From assembly GCF_000969905.1 (NCBI RefSeq), contig NZ_CP009520.1, positions 992,001 through 1,056,000 of the forward strand: DNA of 64,000 bases. Reading direction: 5' to 3'. Of the stretch, positions 46,312 through 55,964 are shown one piece after another. This DNA is from Methanosarcina vacuolata Z-761 (lineage in GTDB: Archaea > Halobacteriota > Methanosarcinia > Methanosarcinales > Methanosarcinaceae). Numbering within the stretch: position 1 is the first letter of the stretch; each line of letters begins with the position of its first letter. A program made the translations under genes and the position numbers. Below the pieces are notes generated by a model. It had not been told where the DNA came from and ran no database searches. It saw only the letters and a program-made list of their open reading frames with translations.

Positions 46312-47253
46312 ATGGAAACCCAAAGAATACTTGTTACTGGTGGAGCAGGTTTCATCGGTACAAATCTTGTTAATGAATTGAAAAGTAGAGGTCACGAAGT
46401 AATCGCGGCTGATCTCTATAACACCAGGCGTGAAAATTACATTAGAGCTGATGTCAGAAACTATAGACAAGTTGAAAGAATTTTTGAACAATCAAAATTC
46501 GACTATGTCTATCATTTAGCAGCCGAATATGGCCGATGGAATGGAGAGGATTACTATGAAAATCTCTGGCAGACTAATGTGATAGGCACTAAGAATATGC
46601 TTCGGCTCCAGGAGAAACTCAAATTCCGCATGATTTTTTATTCCAGTGCAGAAGTGTATGGAGATTATAATGGGGTTATGACCGAAGATGTGATGGAAAA
46701 TAACCCCATTAAAGATACTTATCAAATGAATGACTATGCCATCACTAAATGGGATGGGGAACTTATGTGTATGAACTCTGCGAAGATGTTTGGAACAGAG
46801 ACTGTCAGGGTTCGTCCCGTAAATTGTTATGGTCCCTATGAACATTATACACCTTATCGAGGTTTTATTCCTAAATTTATCTATCTGGCCCTCCATAATA
46901 AACCGTACACGGTGCATGGCGGACATAAACGAATAATCGACTTCGTTGAAGATTCCTGTAATACCTGGGCAAATATTGTTGATAATTTCATTCCTGGAGA
47001 GGTCTACAATGTAGCTGGAAGGCCTGAATGGGAGAAAGATATTAAAGAATATTCAGATCTTGTGTTGAAAGCCGTAGGTATAGATGATTCCCTTGTTACT
47101 TATGAAGGGGCAGAAGAGTTTACAACAAAAGTAAAAACAATTGATTGTTCTAAAGCCATAAGAGACCTTAAACATAATCCAAAAGTTTCTCCAGAAGAGG
47201 GGATAAGCAGAACAGTAGAATGGATGAAAAAATATTACAGAATAGGTGAATAA
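46312..47253 (+). CDS. NAD-dependent nucleotide-sugar epimerase/dehydratase (extended SDR)
   Basis: 313 residues. NAD motif ILVTGGAGFIGTNLV at the N-terminus, YHLAAEYG at beta 4, SSAEVYGDYNGVM with the active Ser, YAITK for the catalytic Tyr-Lys pair (about residue 143), and RPVNCYGPYEHYTPYRG. The exact reaction (4- or other epimerisation, dehydration) is not readable; the WNGEDYYENLWQTN segment is unlike common GalE proteins. GGAGAA lies before the ATG. Its end overlaps the next SDR gene, which points to paired action on one nucleotide sugar. Confidence 0.87.
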   Translation: METQRILVTGGAGFIGTNLVNELKSRGHEVIAADLYNTRRENYIRADVRNYRQVERIFEQSKFDYVYHLAAEYGRWNGEDYYENLWQTNVIGTKNMLRLQEKLKFRMIFYSSAEVYGDYNGVMTEDVMENNPIKDTYQMNDYAITKWDGELMCMNSAKMFGTETVRVRPVNCYGPYEHYTPYRGFIPKFIYLALHNKPYTVHGGHKRIIDFVEDSCNTWANIVDNFIPGEVYNVAGRPEWEKDIKEYSDLVLKAVGIDDSLVTYEGAEEFTTKVKTIDCSKAIRDLKHNPKVSPEEGISRTVEWMKKYYRIGE

Positions 47254-48253
47254 AGTGAGAGACTATACAAGTGATTATGAAGGAAAAACTATACTTGTTA
47301 CTGGAGGAGCTGGTGCTATTGGAGGAAACCTCTGCCGAAAACTCTCCGATATGAACGCACATAAGGTTATCATATTAGATGATCTCTCCTCTTCTTATGA
47401 GTGGAACATACCAGAAGCAGATAACATCTTTTTTGTTAAAGGGAGCATTTTGAATGATGAAATGCTCAAGCGGGTCTTCAAAGAAAAACCTGATTATGTA
47501 TTCCATCTAGCTGCCCATTTTGCAAACCAGAATTCTGTTGACAACCCTGAGAAAGACCTCATGATCAATGGTATAGGGATTCTCAAAGTTCTTCAGTACG
47601 CTCAACTTGTTAGTGTAAAGCGGTTTGTTTATTCCTCATCCGGATGCGGAGTTTATGGGCTTGATTCCAAAATGCCATTCGAAGAACATGATATTTCAAT
47701 CAGTCTTCACACACCTTATCAGGTAACGAAACTTCTTGGTGAACTGTACACCAATTACTTCCATAATCTTTACAATATGCCCATTGCAAACGCTCGCTTC
47801 TTCAACTCCTATGGGCCAGGGGAAGTTCCAGGAAAGTATAGAAATGTAATCCCCAACTTTTTCTACTGGGCGATGAAAGGACTGTCACTCCCAATTACTG
47901 GTAACGGCACAGAAACAAGAGACTGGACTTATGTAGGAGACATTGTCAATGGTCTGGTTGCCATGGGTATAGAAGAAGAAGCCATTGGTGAGGCTTTTAA
48001 CCTTGGTTCAGGGATAGATCATCAGGTCATTGAAATGGCAACAATTGTCAATGGATTAACGAATAACGAAGCTGCAGTTTCTTTTAAAGAACGCAGGGAC
48101 TGGGATGTAAAGACAAAACTTCTTTCCTGCGTTGATAAAGCGAATAGGGTACTTGGTTATAAACCTCAGATGAAATTTGAGGACGGCCTGAAAAATGTAC
48201 ATGCCTGGTTTGAAGAAAATTGGGAAAATATTGAGAAGAGTGCAGAGTTCTGA
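47246..48253 (+). CDS. NAD-dependent nucleotide-sugar epimerase/dehydratase (extended SDR)
   Basis: 335 residues from GTG 47246 (GTG 47255 is an alternative), overlapping the previous gene by 8 bases. TILVTGGAGAIGGNLCRKL binds NAD, VFHLAAHFANQNSVDNP follows, SSSGCGVYG supplies the active Ser, and YQVTK the Tyr-Lys pair. ARFFNSYGPGEVPGKYRNV resembles UDP-glucose 4-epimerase-like and dTDP-sugar enzymes. Acts on an unidentified UDP- or dTDP-sugar. Confidence 0.87.
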   Translation: MNKVRDYTSDYEGKTILVTGGAGAIGGNLCRKLSDMNAHKVIILDDLSSSYEWNIPEADNIFFVKGSILNDEMLKRVFKEKPDYVFHLAAHFANQNSVDNPEKDLMINGIGILKVLQYAQLVSVKRFVYSSSGCGVYGLDSKMPFEEHDISISLHTPYQVTKLLGELYTNYFHNLYNMPIANARFFNSYGPGEVPGKYRNVIPNFFYWAMKGLSLPITGNGTETRDWTYVGDIVNGLVAMGIEEEAIGEAFNLGSGIDHQVIEMATIVNGLTNNEAAVSFKERRDWDVKTKLLSCVDKANRVLGYKPQMKFEDGLKNVHAWFEENWENIEKSAEF

Positions 48254-48266
48254 TGTGTGATGCTGA

Positions 48267-49445
48267 ATGAATATCTTAGTGCTTCAGGAAACCGATTGGA
48301 TAAAAAGAGGGCCTCATCAACAGCACCATTTAATGGATAGAATGGCGTTGAAAGGCCATAAGATAAGAGTAATTGATTACGACTACCTATGGAAAGAAGA
48401 CAAAGATACAGAAATAATCACCGGTCGGAAAGAGATTAACGGAGCTTACAAAATATTTAAGGAAGCTGATATTACTCTTATCAGGCCAGGAATGATTAAA
48501 GTTCCTATCCTTGATGTAGCATCTATCTTTTACTTCCATAAAAAAGAGATTAAAAAACAGATTAAAGAGTTTAATCCAGATGTAATAATTGCATTTGGCA
48601 TTCTTAATGCATATATTGGTATGCAGCAGGCTAAAAAGCACAATATTCCCTTTGTATATTATCTTATAGACCATTTACATACATTGCTTCCAGGTGAACT
48701 CAAACGAAAAACCGCAGAACAGTTTGAGAAATGGACAATCAAGGGCGCAGATAAGGTATTTGTTATTAACCAGGGTTTAAGAGACTATGCTATGGAGATG
48801 GGTGGAAATAGCAATAAAATATCTGTAGTACCTGCAGGCGTTGATCTTGAAAAATTCAATCCTCAGGTAGATGGTTCATTGATCAGAGAAAAATATGGGA
48901 TCAAAAAAGATGATATCTTATTGTTCTTTATGGGGTGGATATACGAGTTCTCGGGAATGAAAGAAGTTGCAGAAAGTATTTCTACCACTAAAAACGAACA
49001 CTTTAAATTAATGGTAGTCGGAGAAGGAGATCTCTTCAAACCTTTACTCAAAATGAAAACTGAAAAAAAAATGGATGGAAAATTGATACTAACAGGAAAA
49101 ATCCCGTTTGAAGAAATTCCGGAACATATTGCTGCTGCTGATGTTTGCCTTTTGCCAGCTTATAAAAATGAAATTATGATGAACATAGTGCCGATCAAGG
49201 TCTACGAGTATATGGCTGTAGGAAAACCTGTAATAGCCACCAACCTTCCTGGTATACAAAAGGAGTTTGGATTTAATAGTGGAATTAACTATATTGAAGA
49301 CTCCGCTGATACGTTAGAAAAAGCAACATGGCTTTACAAATCACATAAAGTTGAAGATGAAGGTGAAAAAGCATACTCCTATGTTCATAATTTAAGTTGG
49401 GATAAAGTTACTGTTCAGTTTGAAAATCTCTTGAGCAATTGTTAA
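48267..49445 (+). CDS. GT4-family glycosyltransferase
   Basis: 392 residues. N-terminal acceptor domain starts MNILVLQETDWIKRGPHQQH; donor domain has VVPAGVDLEKFNP, LFFMGWIYEFSGMKEVA, VVGEGDLFKPLL, LTGKIPFEEIPEHI and PIKVYEYMAVGKPVIATNLPG. It follows the SDR pair by 13 bases in the same operon and probably uses the sugar they make. Donor and acceptor unknown. Confidence 0.87.
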   Translation: MNILVLQETDWIKRGPHQQHHLMDRMALKGHKIRVIDYDYLWKEDKDTEIITGRKEINGAYKIFKEADITLIRPGMIKVPILDVASIFYFHKKEIKKQIKEFNPDVIIAFGILNAYIGMQQAKKHNIPFVYYLIDHLHTLLPGELKRKTAEQFEKWTIKGADKVFVINQGLRDYAMEMGGNSNKISVVPAGVDLEKFNPQVDGSLIREKYGIKKDDILLFFMGWIYEFSGMKEVAESISTTKNEHFKLMVVGEGDLFKPLLKMKTEKKMDGKLILTGKIPFEEIPEHIAAADVCLLPAYKNEIMMNIVPIKVYEYMAVGKPVIATNLPGIQKEFGFNSGINYIEDSADTLEKATWLYKSHKVEDEGEKAYSYVHNLSWDKVTVQFENLLSNC

Positions 49446-49458
49446 AAAGAAGAGAAAG

Positions 49459-50496
49459 ATGAATATGCCAACTAACAGCCCTAAAGTCTATATTAACACA
49501 ATTAATGAACAAAATCTTTTAGAAGAAATTCAAAAAGGATTAGAATTCATACAAGTAGATGAAATTATCAATAGAAATTCTGTAATTTTTATTAAACCGA
49601 ATTTAACTGATTATATTCACAAACCTGGAATAACCACAACTCCACAAATGATTAAAGCAGTAATAGAAACGTTTTCTCCACGCGTAAAAAAAGTATTTGT
49701 GGGAGAATCAGATGGAGGAAACTATTCTTACTCAGCGGATACTTCTTTGAAGAACCATGGCATTTTTGACGTTGCTAGTCATTTTTCCAATGTAGAGGTT
49801 GTCAATCTTTCAAAGTTGCCTAGAAAGAAAGTTATCGAAAATGTATGTGGAAAAGAAGTGTGGGTTGATCTTCCAGACTTATTACTTAACGAAATAGATT
49901 GTCTTGTTTCAGTACCTGTCCTGAAGACTCATGCAATGACCCATGGAACTTTTAGTATTAAAAATCTATGGGGATGTTATCCTGATCCAATGAGGCTACT
50001 TTACCATAAAAACCTTGACTATAAACTGGCTCTTATCAGCAAATTAACTAAAAATAAGATTCAAATAGTCGATGGCTTCTGGGCACTGGACGGTCACGGT
50101 CCTATGGAAGGAACTCCTGTAAAAACAAATAAGATTTTAATCTCGAATAACCCTGTTGCAGTTGATTCTTCAGCAGCATACTTAATGAATCTAGATAAAA
50201 GTAAAATAAAACATCTGGGTGTAGCTGAACAATTTGGCCTGGGAATATCTGATATTAATAAAATTCAATATAATAGAGATGTGCATAGAGAGAAGTTACA
50301 AAGTTTCAAGCCTTATAAAGTAAGACTTGACTATCTTTCAGTTTTACTGTTTAAAAGCGAAATCCTTTCAAAAATTGTATTGTCTTCTCCAATTACACCT
50401 CTTATTTATAAAATCGTGAATGTTTCAAGGCCAAAAAACAAAAGGACATACTGTGCAGAGCATAATAAGGCTAAAAATGAATTCCGCGGCAGGTAA
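49459..50496 (+). CDS. DUF362 domain protein in the glycan operon
   Basis: 345 residues. The DUF362 pattern is visible in VIFIKPNLTDYIHKPGITTT, VFVGESDGGNYSYSADT, CLVSVPVLKTHAMTHGTFSIKNLWGCYP and NPVAVDSSAAYLM. Many DUF362 proteins carry a ferredoxin domain, but this one has no Cys cluster. The family has no agreed biochemical role that I can state. It is 13 bases after one GT4 gene and 21 bases before another, so it is part of the glycan pathway by context. Start ATG 49459 follows AGAGAAAG. Confidence 0.8.
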   Translation: MNMPTNSPKVYINTINEQNLLEEIQKGLEFIQVDEIINRNSVIFIKPNLTDYIHKPGITTTPQMIKAVIETFSPRVKKVFVGESDGGNYSYSADTSLKNHGIFDVASHFSNVEVVNLSKLPRKKVIENVCGKEVWVDLPDLLLNEIDCLVSVPVLKTHAMTHGTFSIKNLWGCYPDPMRLLYHKNLDYKLALISKLTKNKIQIVDGFWALDGHGPMEGTPVKTNKILISNNPVAVDSSAAYLMNLDKSKIKHLGVAEQFGLGISDINKIQYNRDVHREKLQSFKPYKVRLDYLSVLLFKSEILSKIVLSSPITPLIYKIVNVSRPKNKRTYCAEHNKAKNEFRGR

Positions 50497-50517
50497 AATA
50501 CTTCCATATGTGGTACT

Positions 50518-51666
50518 ATGAAAATACTACAGGTCATTCAATTTTTTTCTTCAAACCATGGGGGTTCAGCAGTAGTTCCCTATGAATTATCAAAAAATCT
50601 TCAAAAAAGAGGGCATGAAGTTACAGTCCTGACAACTGATTTTCAACTAAATAATGATTTTATTGATTCATTAGAGGGAGTAGAAGTTATTCCTTTTCAT
50701 TGTCAATTGAGTATAGGAGGCTTATTAGTTTCTCCTTCTATAAACAAGTACTTAAATGAAAATATTGCTAAATTCGATATCATCCACATGCACAACTTTA
50801 GAACTTATCAAAATATTATTGTTTATAAATATGCAAAAAAATATAATATTCCTTGCATTCTTCAGGCGCATGGCTCGGTATCTCGAATTGTCGAAAAAAA
50901 AAGTTTAAAATACATTTATGATGTGTCTTGCGGAAATCGATTGCTAAAAAGCGTATCAAATGTTATTGCTGTATCTAATGTCGAAGTTAATCAATATTTA
51001 CAAATGAATGTCCCTCTTGAAAAAGTGGTTGTTATCCCAAATGGTATAGATATTGGTTCATTTTCTAACTTACCTAAAAAAGGTAGTTTTAGAGCCAAGT
51101 ACCATATTAACCAGAAGCATATGATATTGTATTTAGGCAGGCTGCACGAAAGAAAAGGTATTGATTTTTTAATCAGATCATTTGCAGAGCTATTAACTGA
51201 AATGGATAATGTTATTTTGGTACTGGCAGGTCCAGATGATGGACATCTAAACAAGGCAAAATCTATAGTTGAAGAATTAAGCCTAAATGATAAAGTCAAG
51301 TTTACTGGTTTTATAAGTAGTGCTGAAAAACTCGAGGCATATATGGATGCTGATGTCCTGGTTTATCCCTCGGTTCTTGAAATATTTGGTCTTGTTCCAT
51401 TCGAATCTATTACATGTGGGACTCCAGTGATCGTAACTGATGATTGTGGTTGTGGTGAATTTATAAAAAAAGCTAATTGTGGATACTTGGTAACATACGG
51501 GGATATAATTGATTTGAAATACAAAATTAGGCAGATACTTGAGAATCCTGATATTGGAAGCAAATTTGTTGAGAATGGGAATAAATATATTACAAATAAT
51601 TTAACCTGGCCACTGATTTGCAAAAAAATAGAGACGCTTTATGAGGATTGTATTCATAAAAAGTGA
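50518..51666 (+). CDS. GT4-family glycosyltransferase
   Basis: 382 residues. FFSSNHGGSAVVPYELSKNL gives the N-terminal glycine loop; QAHGSVSRIVEKK follows; the donor domain has VVIPNGIDIGSF, LYLGRLHERKGIDFLI, LAGPDDGHLNKA, VKFTGFISSAEKLEAYM and EIFGLVPFESITCGTPVIVTD with the E-x7-E signature. Cytoplasmic glycan assembly; specificity unknown. Confidence 0.9.
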   Translation: MKILQVIQFFSSNHGGSAVVPYELSKNLQKRGHEVTVLTTDFQLNNDFIDSLEGVEVIPFHCQLSIGGLLVSPSINKYLNENIAKFDIIHMHNFRTYQNIIVYKYAKKYNIPCILQAHGSVSRIVEKKSLKYIYDVSCGNRLLKSVSNVIAVSNVEVNQYLQMNVPLEKVVVIPNGIDIGSFSNLPKKGSFRAKYHINQKHMILYLGRLHERKGIDFLIRSFAELLTEMDNVILVLAGPDDGHLNKAKSIVEELSLNDKVKFTGFISSAEKLEAYMDADVLVYPSVLEIFGLVPFESITCGTPVIVTDDCGCGEFIKKANCGYLVTYGDIIDLKYKIRQILENPDIGSKFVENGNKYITNNLTWPLICKKIETLYEDCIHKK

Positions 51667-51758
51667 ATGTGTTACAATCCATTTCGAGACCCTCGGAAGA
51701 CCCGGAAATATATTTTTAAACATATTTTTAGACAATGCTAATAGACGAAGGAGCATAT

Positions 51759-52877
51759 ATGGTTATCAAAAGAAAAAGTATTTGCGTAATCACTTTTCCA
51801 CCCATGAAAGCAGGGCTTACTCCATTATCTAATCTTATTGATATTTTAACTTCTTCTTTTAAAGAAATACATCTTATTACTGGAAATGATGGTTATAATT
51901 ATTTTACGAATAATAAATATATTCATTTGTATGGTATATTTCATTCCCAGGGTACTGGCAAAATTAATAGGATTAAAAATTATATCTTTACTCAGTTGAA
52001 AATAGCTCATGTACTTCTCAATATAATTGGCAAAATAGATGTATGCATCTTTTTTTTGGGAGGGGAAACGCTGACTTTGCCATTAATACCCGCAAAGCTA
52101 TTTAATAAAAAAACAGTTATTATACTTTCGGGCTATTCGATAAAATACGAAAAAAATACTCTATCGAAAATAGTTGCAAAATTATGTACTATAAACTTAA
52201 ATCTTGCCGATAAAATAATTTTATATTCCCCACGTCTTATTGATGAATGGAACTTAAAAAAGTATTCTCATAAAATTTTGATAGCTCCTCGACACTTTTT
52301 GAATTTTTCCAATTTTAAATTAAATACTGAGTTTACTCAAAGAAATGATTTAATCGGGTATGTGGGTCGTTTGTCTGAAGAAAAAGGCATTCTAAATTTT
52401 GTAAAGTCAATTCCTCTTCTTTTAAAGCAAAAGCCATTTCTGAATATTTTGATAATAGGTGATGGAGATTTGAAAAATAATGTTAAAAATTATCTTTCCA
52501 ATAATAGTCTTGAAAACAATGTAAAACTTGTCGGATGGAGTTCGAATGAAGACCTCCCTAAATATCTAAATTTATTAAAGTTATTAGTCATACCTTCGTA
52601 CACAGAAGGTTTGCCTAATGTCATGTTAGAAGCAATGGCTTGTGGCACACCTGTACTTGCAACAAAAGTAGGGGCAATACCTGACATAATTAAAGACGAA
52701 GAAACCGGTTTTTTAATGGAAAATAATTCTCCAGAGTGTATCGCAGAAAATATTATTCGTGCTTTGGAGTTTCCAAATCTTGGAAACATTGCGACTAAAT
52801 CCGAAAAGTTAGTAGAAAATAATTTTACTTATGAAAAAGCAGTCGAAAGATACTCAATAATATTCAATAAGATTTGA
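51759..52877 (+). CDS. GT4-family glycosyltransferase
   Basis: 372 residues from ATG 51759, chosen because GAAGGAG lies six bases before it; ATG 51735 is in frame but has no such site. Donor-domain motifs: GYVGRLSEEKGILNFV, LIIGDGDLKNNV, VKLVGWSSNEDLPKYL and TEGLPNVMLEAMACGTPVLA. Separated from the previous gene by about 90 bases, which contain no other gene. Probably adds one sugar of the same glycan. Confidence 0.89.
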   Translation: MVIKRKSICVITFPPMKAGLTPLSNLIDILTSSFKEIHLITGNDGYNYFTNNKYIHLYGIFHSQGTGKINRIKNYIFTQLKIAHVLLNIIGKIDVCIFFLGGETLTLPLIPAKLFNKKTVIILSGYSIKYEKNTLSKIVAKLCTINLNLADKIILYSPRLIDEWNLKKYSHKILIAPRHFLNFSNFKLNTEFTQRNDLIGYVGRLSEEKGILNFVKSIPLLLKQKPFLNILIIGDGDLKNNVKNYLSNNSLENNVKLVGWSSNEDLPKYLNLLKLLVIPSYTEGLPNVMLEAMACGTPVLATKVGAIPDIIKDEETGFLMENNSPECIAENIIRALEFPNLGNIATKSEKLVENNFTYEKAVERYSIIFNKI

Positions 52878-52886
52878 AAAAAAGAT

Positions 52887-52980
52887 CAGAGCCTATCTCG
52901 AAACTCAAAATCTGATGTTTTATATCATGGATTTGGAATAGTCAATCGAATACTTAATCATGGAAAATGATCCTGAAAAC
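52887..52980. repeat. Partial copy of MITE-like family M5
   Basis: Related to the reverse complement of 7784-7915: AGAGCCTATCTCGAAACTC matches the end, and a further stretch to about 52980 keeps intermittent identity. The far inverted end is not recognisable. Confidence 0.4.
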
Positions 52981-53268
52981 TCCTGATAATTGGAATAGAA
53001 TAAGTTTGGAATTAGTTTTACATGTATATAAGTATAACTTTAGTTGACATTACCAACAGTTTTAAATCTCATCATAGCCGTAATAGCACGGAAATTTATA
53101 TTGGTGACTTATATACTCTGATTCCTTATACATATATAAACTACTCAAATATTATATTTTATAATTAAATATTTTGCAGCATTAATTTTGCTATTAAAAC
53201 AAAATGTCATTATGGCATAAAAGTCAACTGTAGTTAGTAGAAATCATTACATCTTCAGGGAGTGACTA

Positions 53269-53370
53269 GTATCTTGAAAATTTAGTTATTGGTCACATGT
53301 TAACTCTGAATCGCTATCTGTTGATGAAAAGCTATCAAAGATTTGCTCAATAACTAAGTTGCCATGATAC
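53269..53370. mobile_element. MITE array unit A (family M2)
   Basis: 102 bases starting GTATCTTGAAAATTTAG and ending GTTGCCATGATAC, between TA at 53267-53268 and 53371-53372. It resembles unit C and the copy at 10344. Confidence 0.75.
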
Positions 53371-53372
53371 TA

Positions 53373-53473
53373 GTATCATGGCAACTTAGTTATGATACTT
53401 CAATACATAGACAATACTTCATCTGTAGTCCCGTTCTTAATTATAATGATCCATAACTAAATTGCTTAGACAC
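53373..53473. mobile_element. MITE array unit B (family M2)
   Basis: 101 bases starting GTATCATGGCAACTTAG and ending AATTGCTTAGACAC. It shares its TA dinucleotides with units A and C and is nearly the same as the copy at 36350-36452. Confidence 0.75.
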
Positions 53474-53475
53474 TA

Positions 53476-53577
53476 GTGTCAAGAAAATTTAGTTATTGGT
53501 CATTTAATGCTCATAATCATTGTGTGTTGACAAGAAGCTATTAAATATTATGCTCTATAATTAAGTTGCCATGACAC
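53476..53577. mobile_element. MITE array unit C (family M2)
   Basis: 102 bases starting GTGTCAAGAAAATTTAG and ending GTTGCCATGACAC, sharing TA with units B and D. Confidence 0.75.
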
Positions 53578-53579
53578 TA

Positions 53580-53661
53580 GTGTCACGTCAACAGCAAAAT
53601 GTTGTATAATATCAATTACAACTATGCAGAATCATTCAATCCTTATGAATTTACGCGACAC
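53580..53661. mobile_element. MITE array unit D (family M3)
   Basis: 82 bases starting GTGTCACGTCAACAGC and ending TTACGCGACAC, between TA at 53578-53579 and 53662-53663. Same length as and related to the copy at 15295-15376. It differs in its interior from units A-C, so two families share the array. Confidence 0.72.
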
Positions 53662-53963
53662 TATATATTAGTTTAATATGTCCTGCTAATTGATATTATT
53701 ATCTTACAAAAATTCATTGTTTCAGCATAGTATCTTCCAAAAAATAAAAAATTTTGAAAGTCAACAAATAAAGAAGATAAGAATTTGAACCGTATTGAGA
53801 AAGAATAAAGCACACGGACCACTACATTAAAATATGTGATTTTAACATATGTGATTTATCAAATCAGGCTATATAAAAAGAAATATTATAAATAAAGTTA
53901 CTAAAAGGAACATAAACGAATGAACGAAAAATAAAATATTACGGATTTCAGTGTGGTTGTCAG
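53662..53963. other. AT-rich leader of the membrane protein gene
   Basis: About 300 bases between the MITE array and the next gene, with no frame worth calling. It should hold the promoter; TATATTAG-like strings at 53662-53690 are candidates only. Confidence 0.35.
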
Positions 53964-55751
53964 ATGTTTTCCAAAAATGATCATTTTAGTATTTCTAGAT
54001 TTAATAAAATAATGTCAATATTTGGATTCATGTTAATACTTTCGACATTATCTATTATTATTCATAACTCTTCTGCAAATGTCTATAACTTTTCAATATA
54101 TGAATCATATCCAGAATACTTTTGGGCACTTATTATTATAGCTCTCTTTATAGGTCAGATTATACTACTGAACAGTGCATTTTCTAAATCTAAAACTAAT
54201 TCCTGGATAGCTGGATTTCTAATTATTATTATCTCAGACTTAATTTTGTTACTTATGCCAATTATAAAAGGTTATTTTGTAAATGGTAGGTATGATGCTT
54301 TAACTCATATTGGTTATATGGTTGATATCGGGAAATATCATAATATTGGTTCGAACCCCTATCCCATACTTCATATATGGGGTTTTGTACTAAATTATAT
54401 GTCCGGTCTGAGTTATAATGATATATCTATGTTAATACCTGCTTTTCTTTCATTATTCTATATTTTTTCATGGTATTTATTAGGGAGATTAGTATTCAAA
54501 AAGAATAATATGATATTATTTATGTTATCCATGTCTTCAATATTATTATTTGGTAGTAAAAATAGCATGCTTAGTCCAAACGGAGAAACACTTCTTTTTG
54601 TTCCTTTTTTTCTTTACATTTTTTTCAAATCAAGAGTAGCCAAGAAACCTATACCCTACGAAATTTTATTAATATTAATTAGTTTTTTTGTTGTGTTTTC
54701 TCATCCATTAATATCAATTTTACTTATAATGACTCTTATAATCTCAGATTACCCAATTTTCACTACCGTTAAATGGAGGAAATCAAATTATATTGTTTTA
54801 ATAATCTTATGTTGTTTTTTAATGTGGTCTTCTTATATTCCTATTTTGACTAACAATATAAAACTAATATTAGATAATATGATTTTATATGATGGAACTG
54901 GTTCCGAATTAGGAAGATATTCTAATTCTCTCAATTCTATTCATATTCCATTTTTATATATAGTTATAATAGGTTTGAGACTTTATGGTTTAGAGGTTTT
55001 GTTAGGTGTTCTTTCACTTATTTGCATATCCTTAGTATTTATATTTTGGAAAAAATATCATGTAGAAGTAGACTACTACCATAAATTTTCAATAGTAGGC
55101 TGGCTATTTTTTGTACTTCTTTCATTGTTAATCTTAATTTTTGCTGATTCATTTGGTTTTATAAGAATTTACCAATATTCTATACTTTTTTCTATTATGC
55201 TTATTCCCTTATCAATAAATATGTTATTAGAAAGAACTGAAGTAAAAGAAAAAAAACATCATTTTAAATTGTTGCCGCTATTGTCTCTTTTTTTACTACT
55301 AATTACATATTTTTCAACATATAATTTGTTTTTCGCTCCAATTAACTTAAATATAGACCAACAAACTCCAGAAAGCGAATTTTCTGGAATGGAGGTATTT
55401 TATCACGTAAAAAATAATTCACAACCTACCTTAGAACTTGGAATTACAAATTTTAGAGTTTATGACGCAGTTTATGGTGTGGCAGAAGGCAAAAAAGAAA
55501 AGATACGCTATACGAATCCCGTTATCGAGCACTTTGACTACACAAGTAACTCTTCGATAAACAGTTATTATAATGAAACATCATACCTTTTAATTAGCGA
55601 TGTAGGTAGATATCAAAAACAAAAACTGTTTCCAGATCTTAAAAGCGAATGGGATTTTACTCCTAAGGATTTTAATAAATTAAACAATGATGCAGGAGTT
55701 ACTAAATTTTACTCCAATAAATTCTTGGAAATGTATATAATTAACCATTAA
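53964..55751 (+). CDS. Polytopic membrane protein, GT-C-like putative glycosyltransferase
   Basis: 595 residues: about 12-13 hydrophobic segments to residue 460, then a soluble C-terminal domain of about 130 residues. After the third helix the loop GYFVNGRYDALTHIGYMVDI places an acidic residue where GT-C enzymes have their catalytic Asp, followed by NPYPILHIWGF, a common pattern in dolichol-dependent mannosyltransferase-like proteins of archaea. It is the counterpart, in layout, of the protein at 23998. The likely role is extracytoplasmic sugar transfer from a lipid-linked donor, by inference. Confidence 0.7.
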   Translation: MFSKNDHFSISRFNKIMSIFGFMLILSTLSIIIHNSSANVYNFSIYESYPEYFWALIIIALFIGQIILLNSAFSKSKTNSWIAGFLIIIISDLILLLMPIIKGYFVNGRYDALTHIGYMVDIGKYHNIGSNPYPILHIWGFVLNYMSGLSYNDISMLIPAFLSLFYIFSWYLLGRLVFKKNNMILFMLSMSSILLFGSKNSMLSPNGETLLFVPFFLYIFFKSRVAKKPIPYEILLILISFFVVFSHPLISILLIMTLIISDYPIFTTVKWRKSNYIVLIILCCFLMWSSYIPILTNNIKLILDNMILYDGTGSELGRYSNSLNSIHIPFLYIVIIGLRLYGLEVLLGVLSLICISLVFIFWKKYHVEVDYYHKFSIVGWLFFVLLSLLILIFADSFGFIRIYQYSILFSIMLIPLSINMLLERTEVKEKKHHFKLLPLLSLFLLLITYFSTYNLFFAPINLNIDQQTPESEFSGMEVFYHVKNNSQPTLELGITNFRVYDAVYGVAEGKKEKIRYTNPVIEHFDYTSNSSINSYYNETSYLLISDVGRYQKQKLFPDLKSEWDFTPKDFNKLNNDAGVTKFYSNKFLEMYIINH

Positions 55752-55796
55752 TAATATATTAATTTCAATATACTTTGTATATATCGGAATGTATTC

Positions 55797-55913
55797 AGGA
55801 CTTACGCACTTGAAGAACAAAATCAATTACGTCAAAGACTGTGGATTAAAGTAAAGTTTTAAACAGTTGGCGGTCTAATGCTGTTGATTCTTCAGTTCAA
55901 CTGCGTAAGTCCT
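55797..55913. mobile_element. MITE-like repeat, family M4 (copy b)
   Basis: 117 bases with ends AGGACTTACGCACTTGAAG and TTCAACTGCGTAAGTCCT, clearly related to the copy at 23773-23890. Its ends are better preserved than those of copy a. Confidence 0.65.
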
Positions 55914-55964
55914 AATATTGTTAAAAATGTTTTAATATCGTATATATATTAATGAGGGCTTTCC

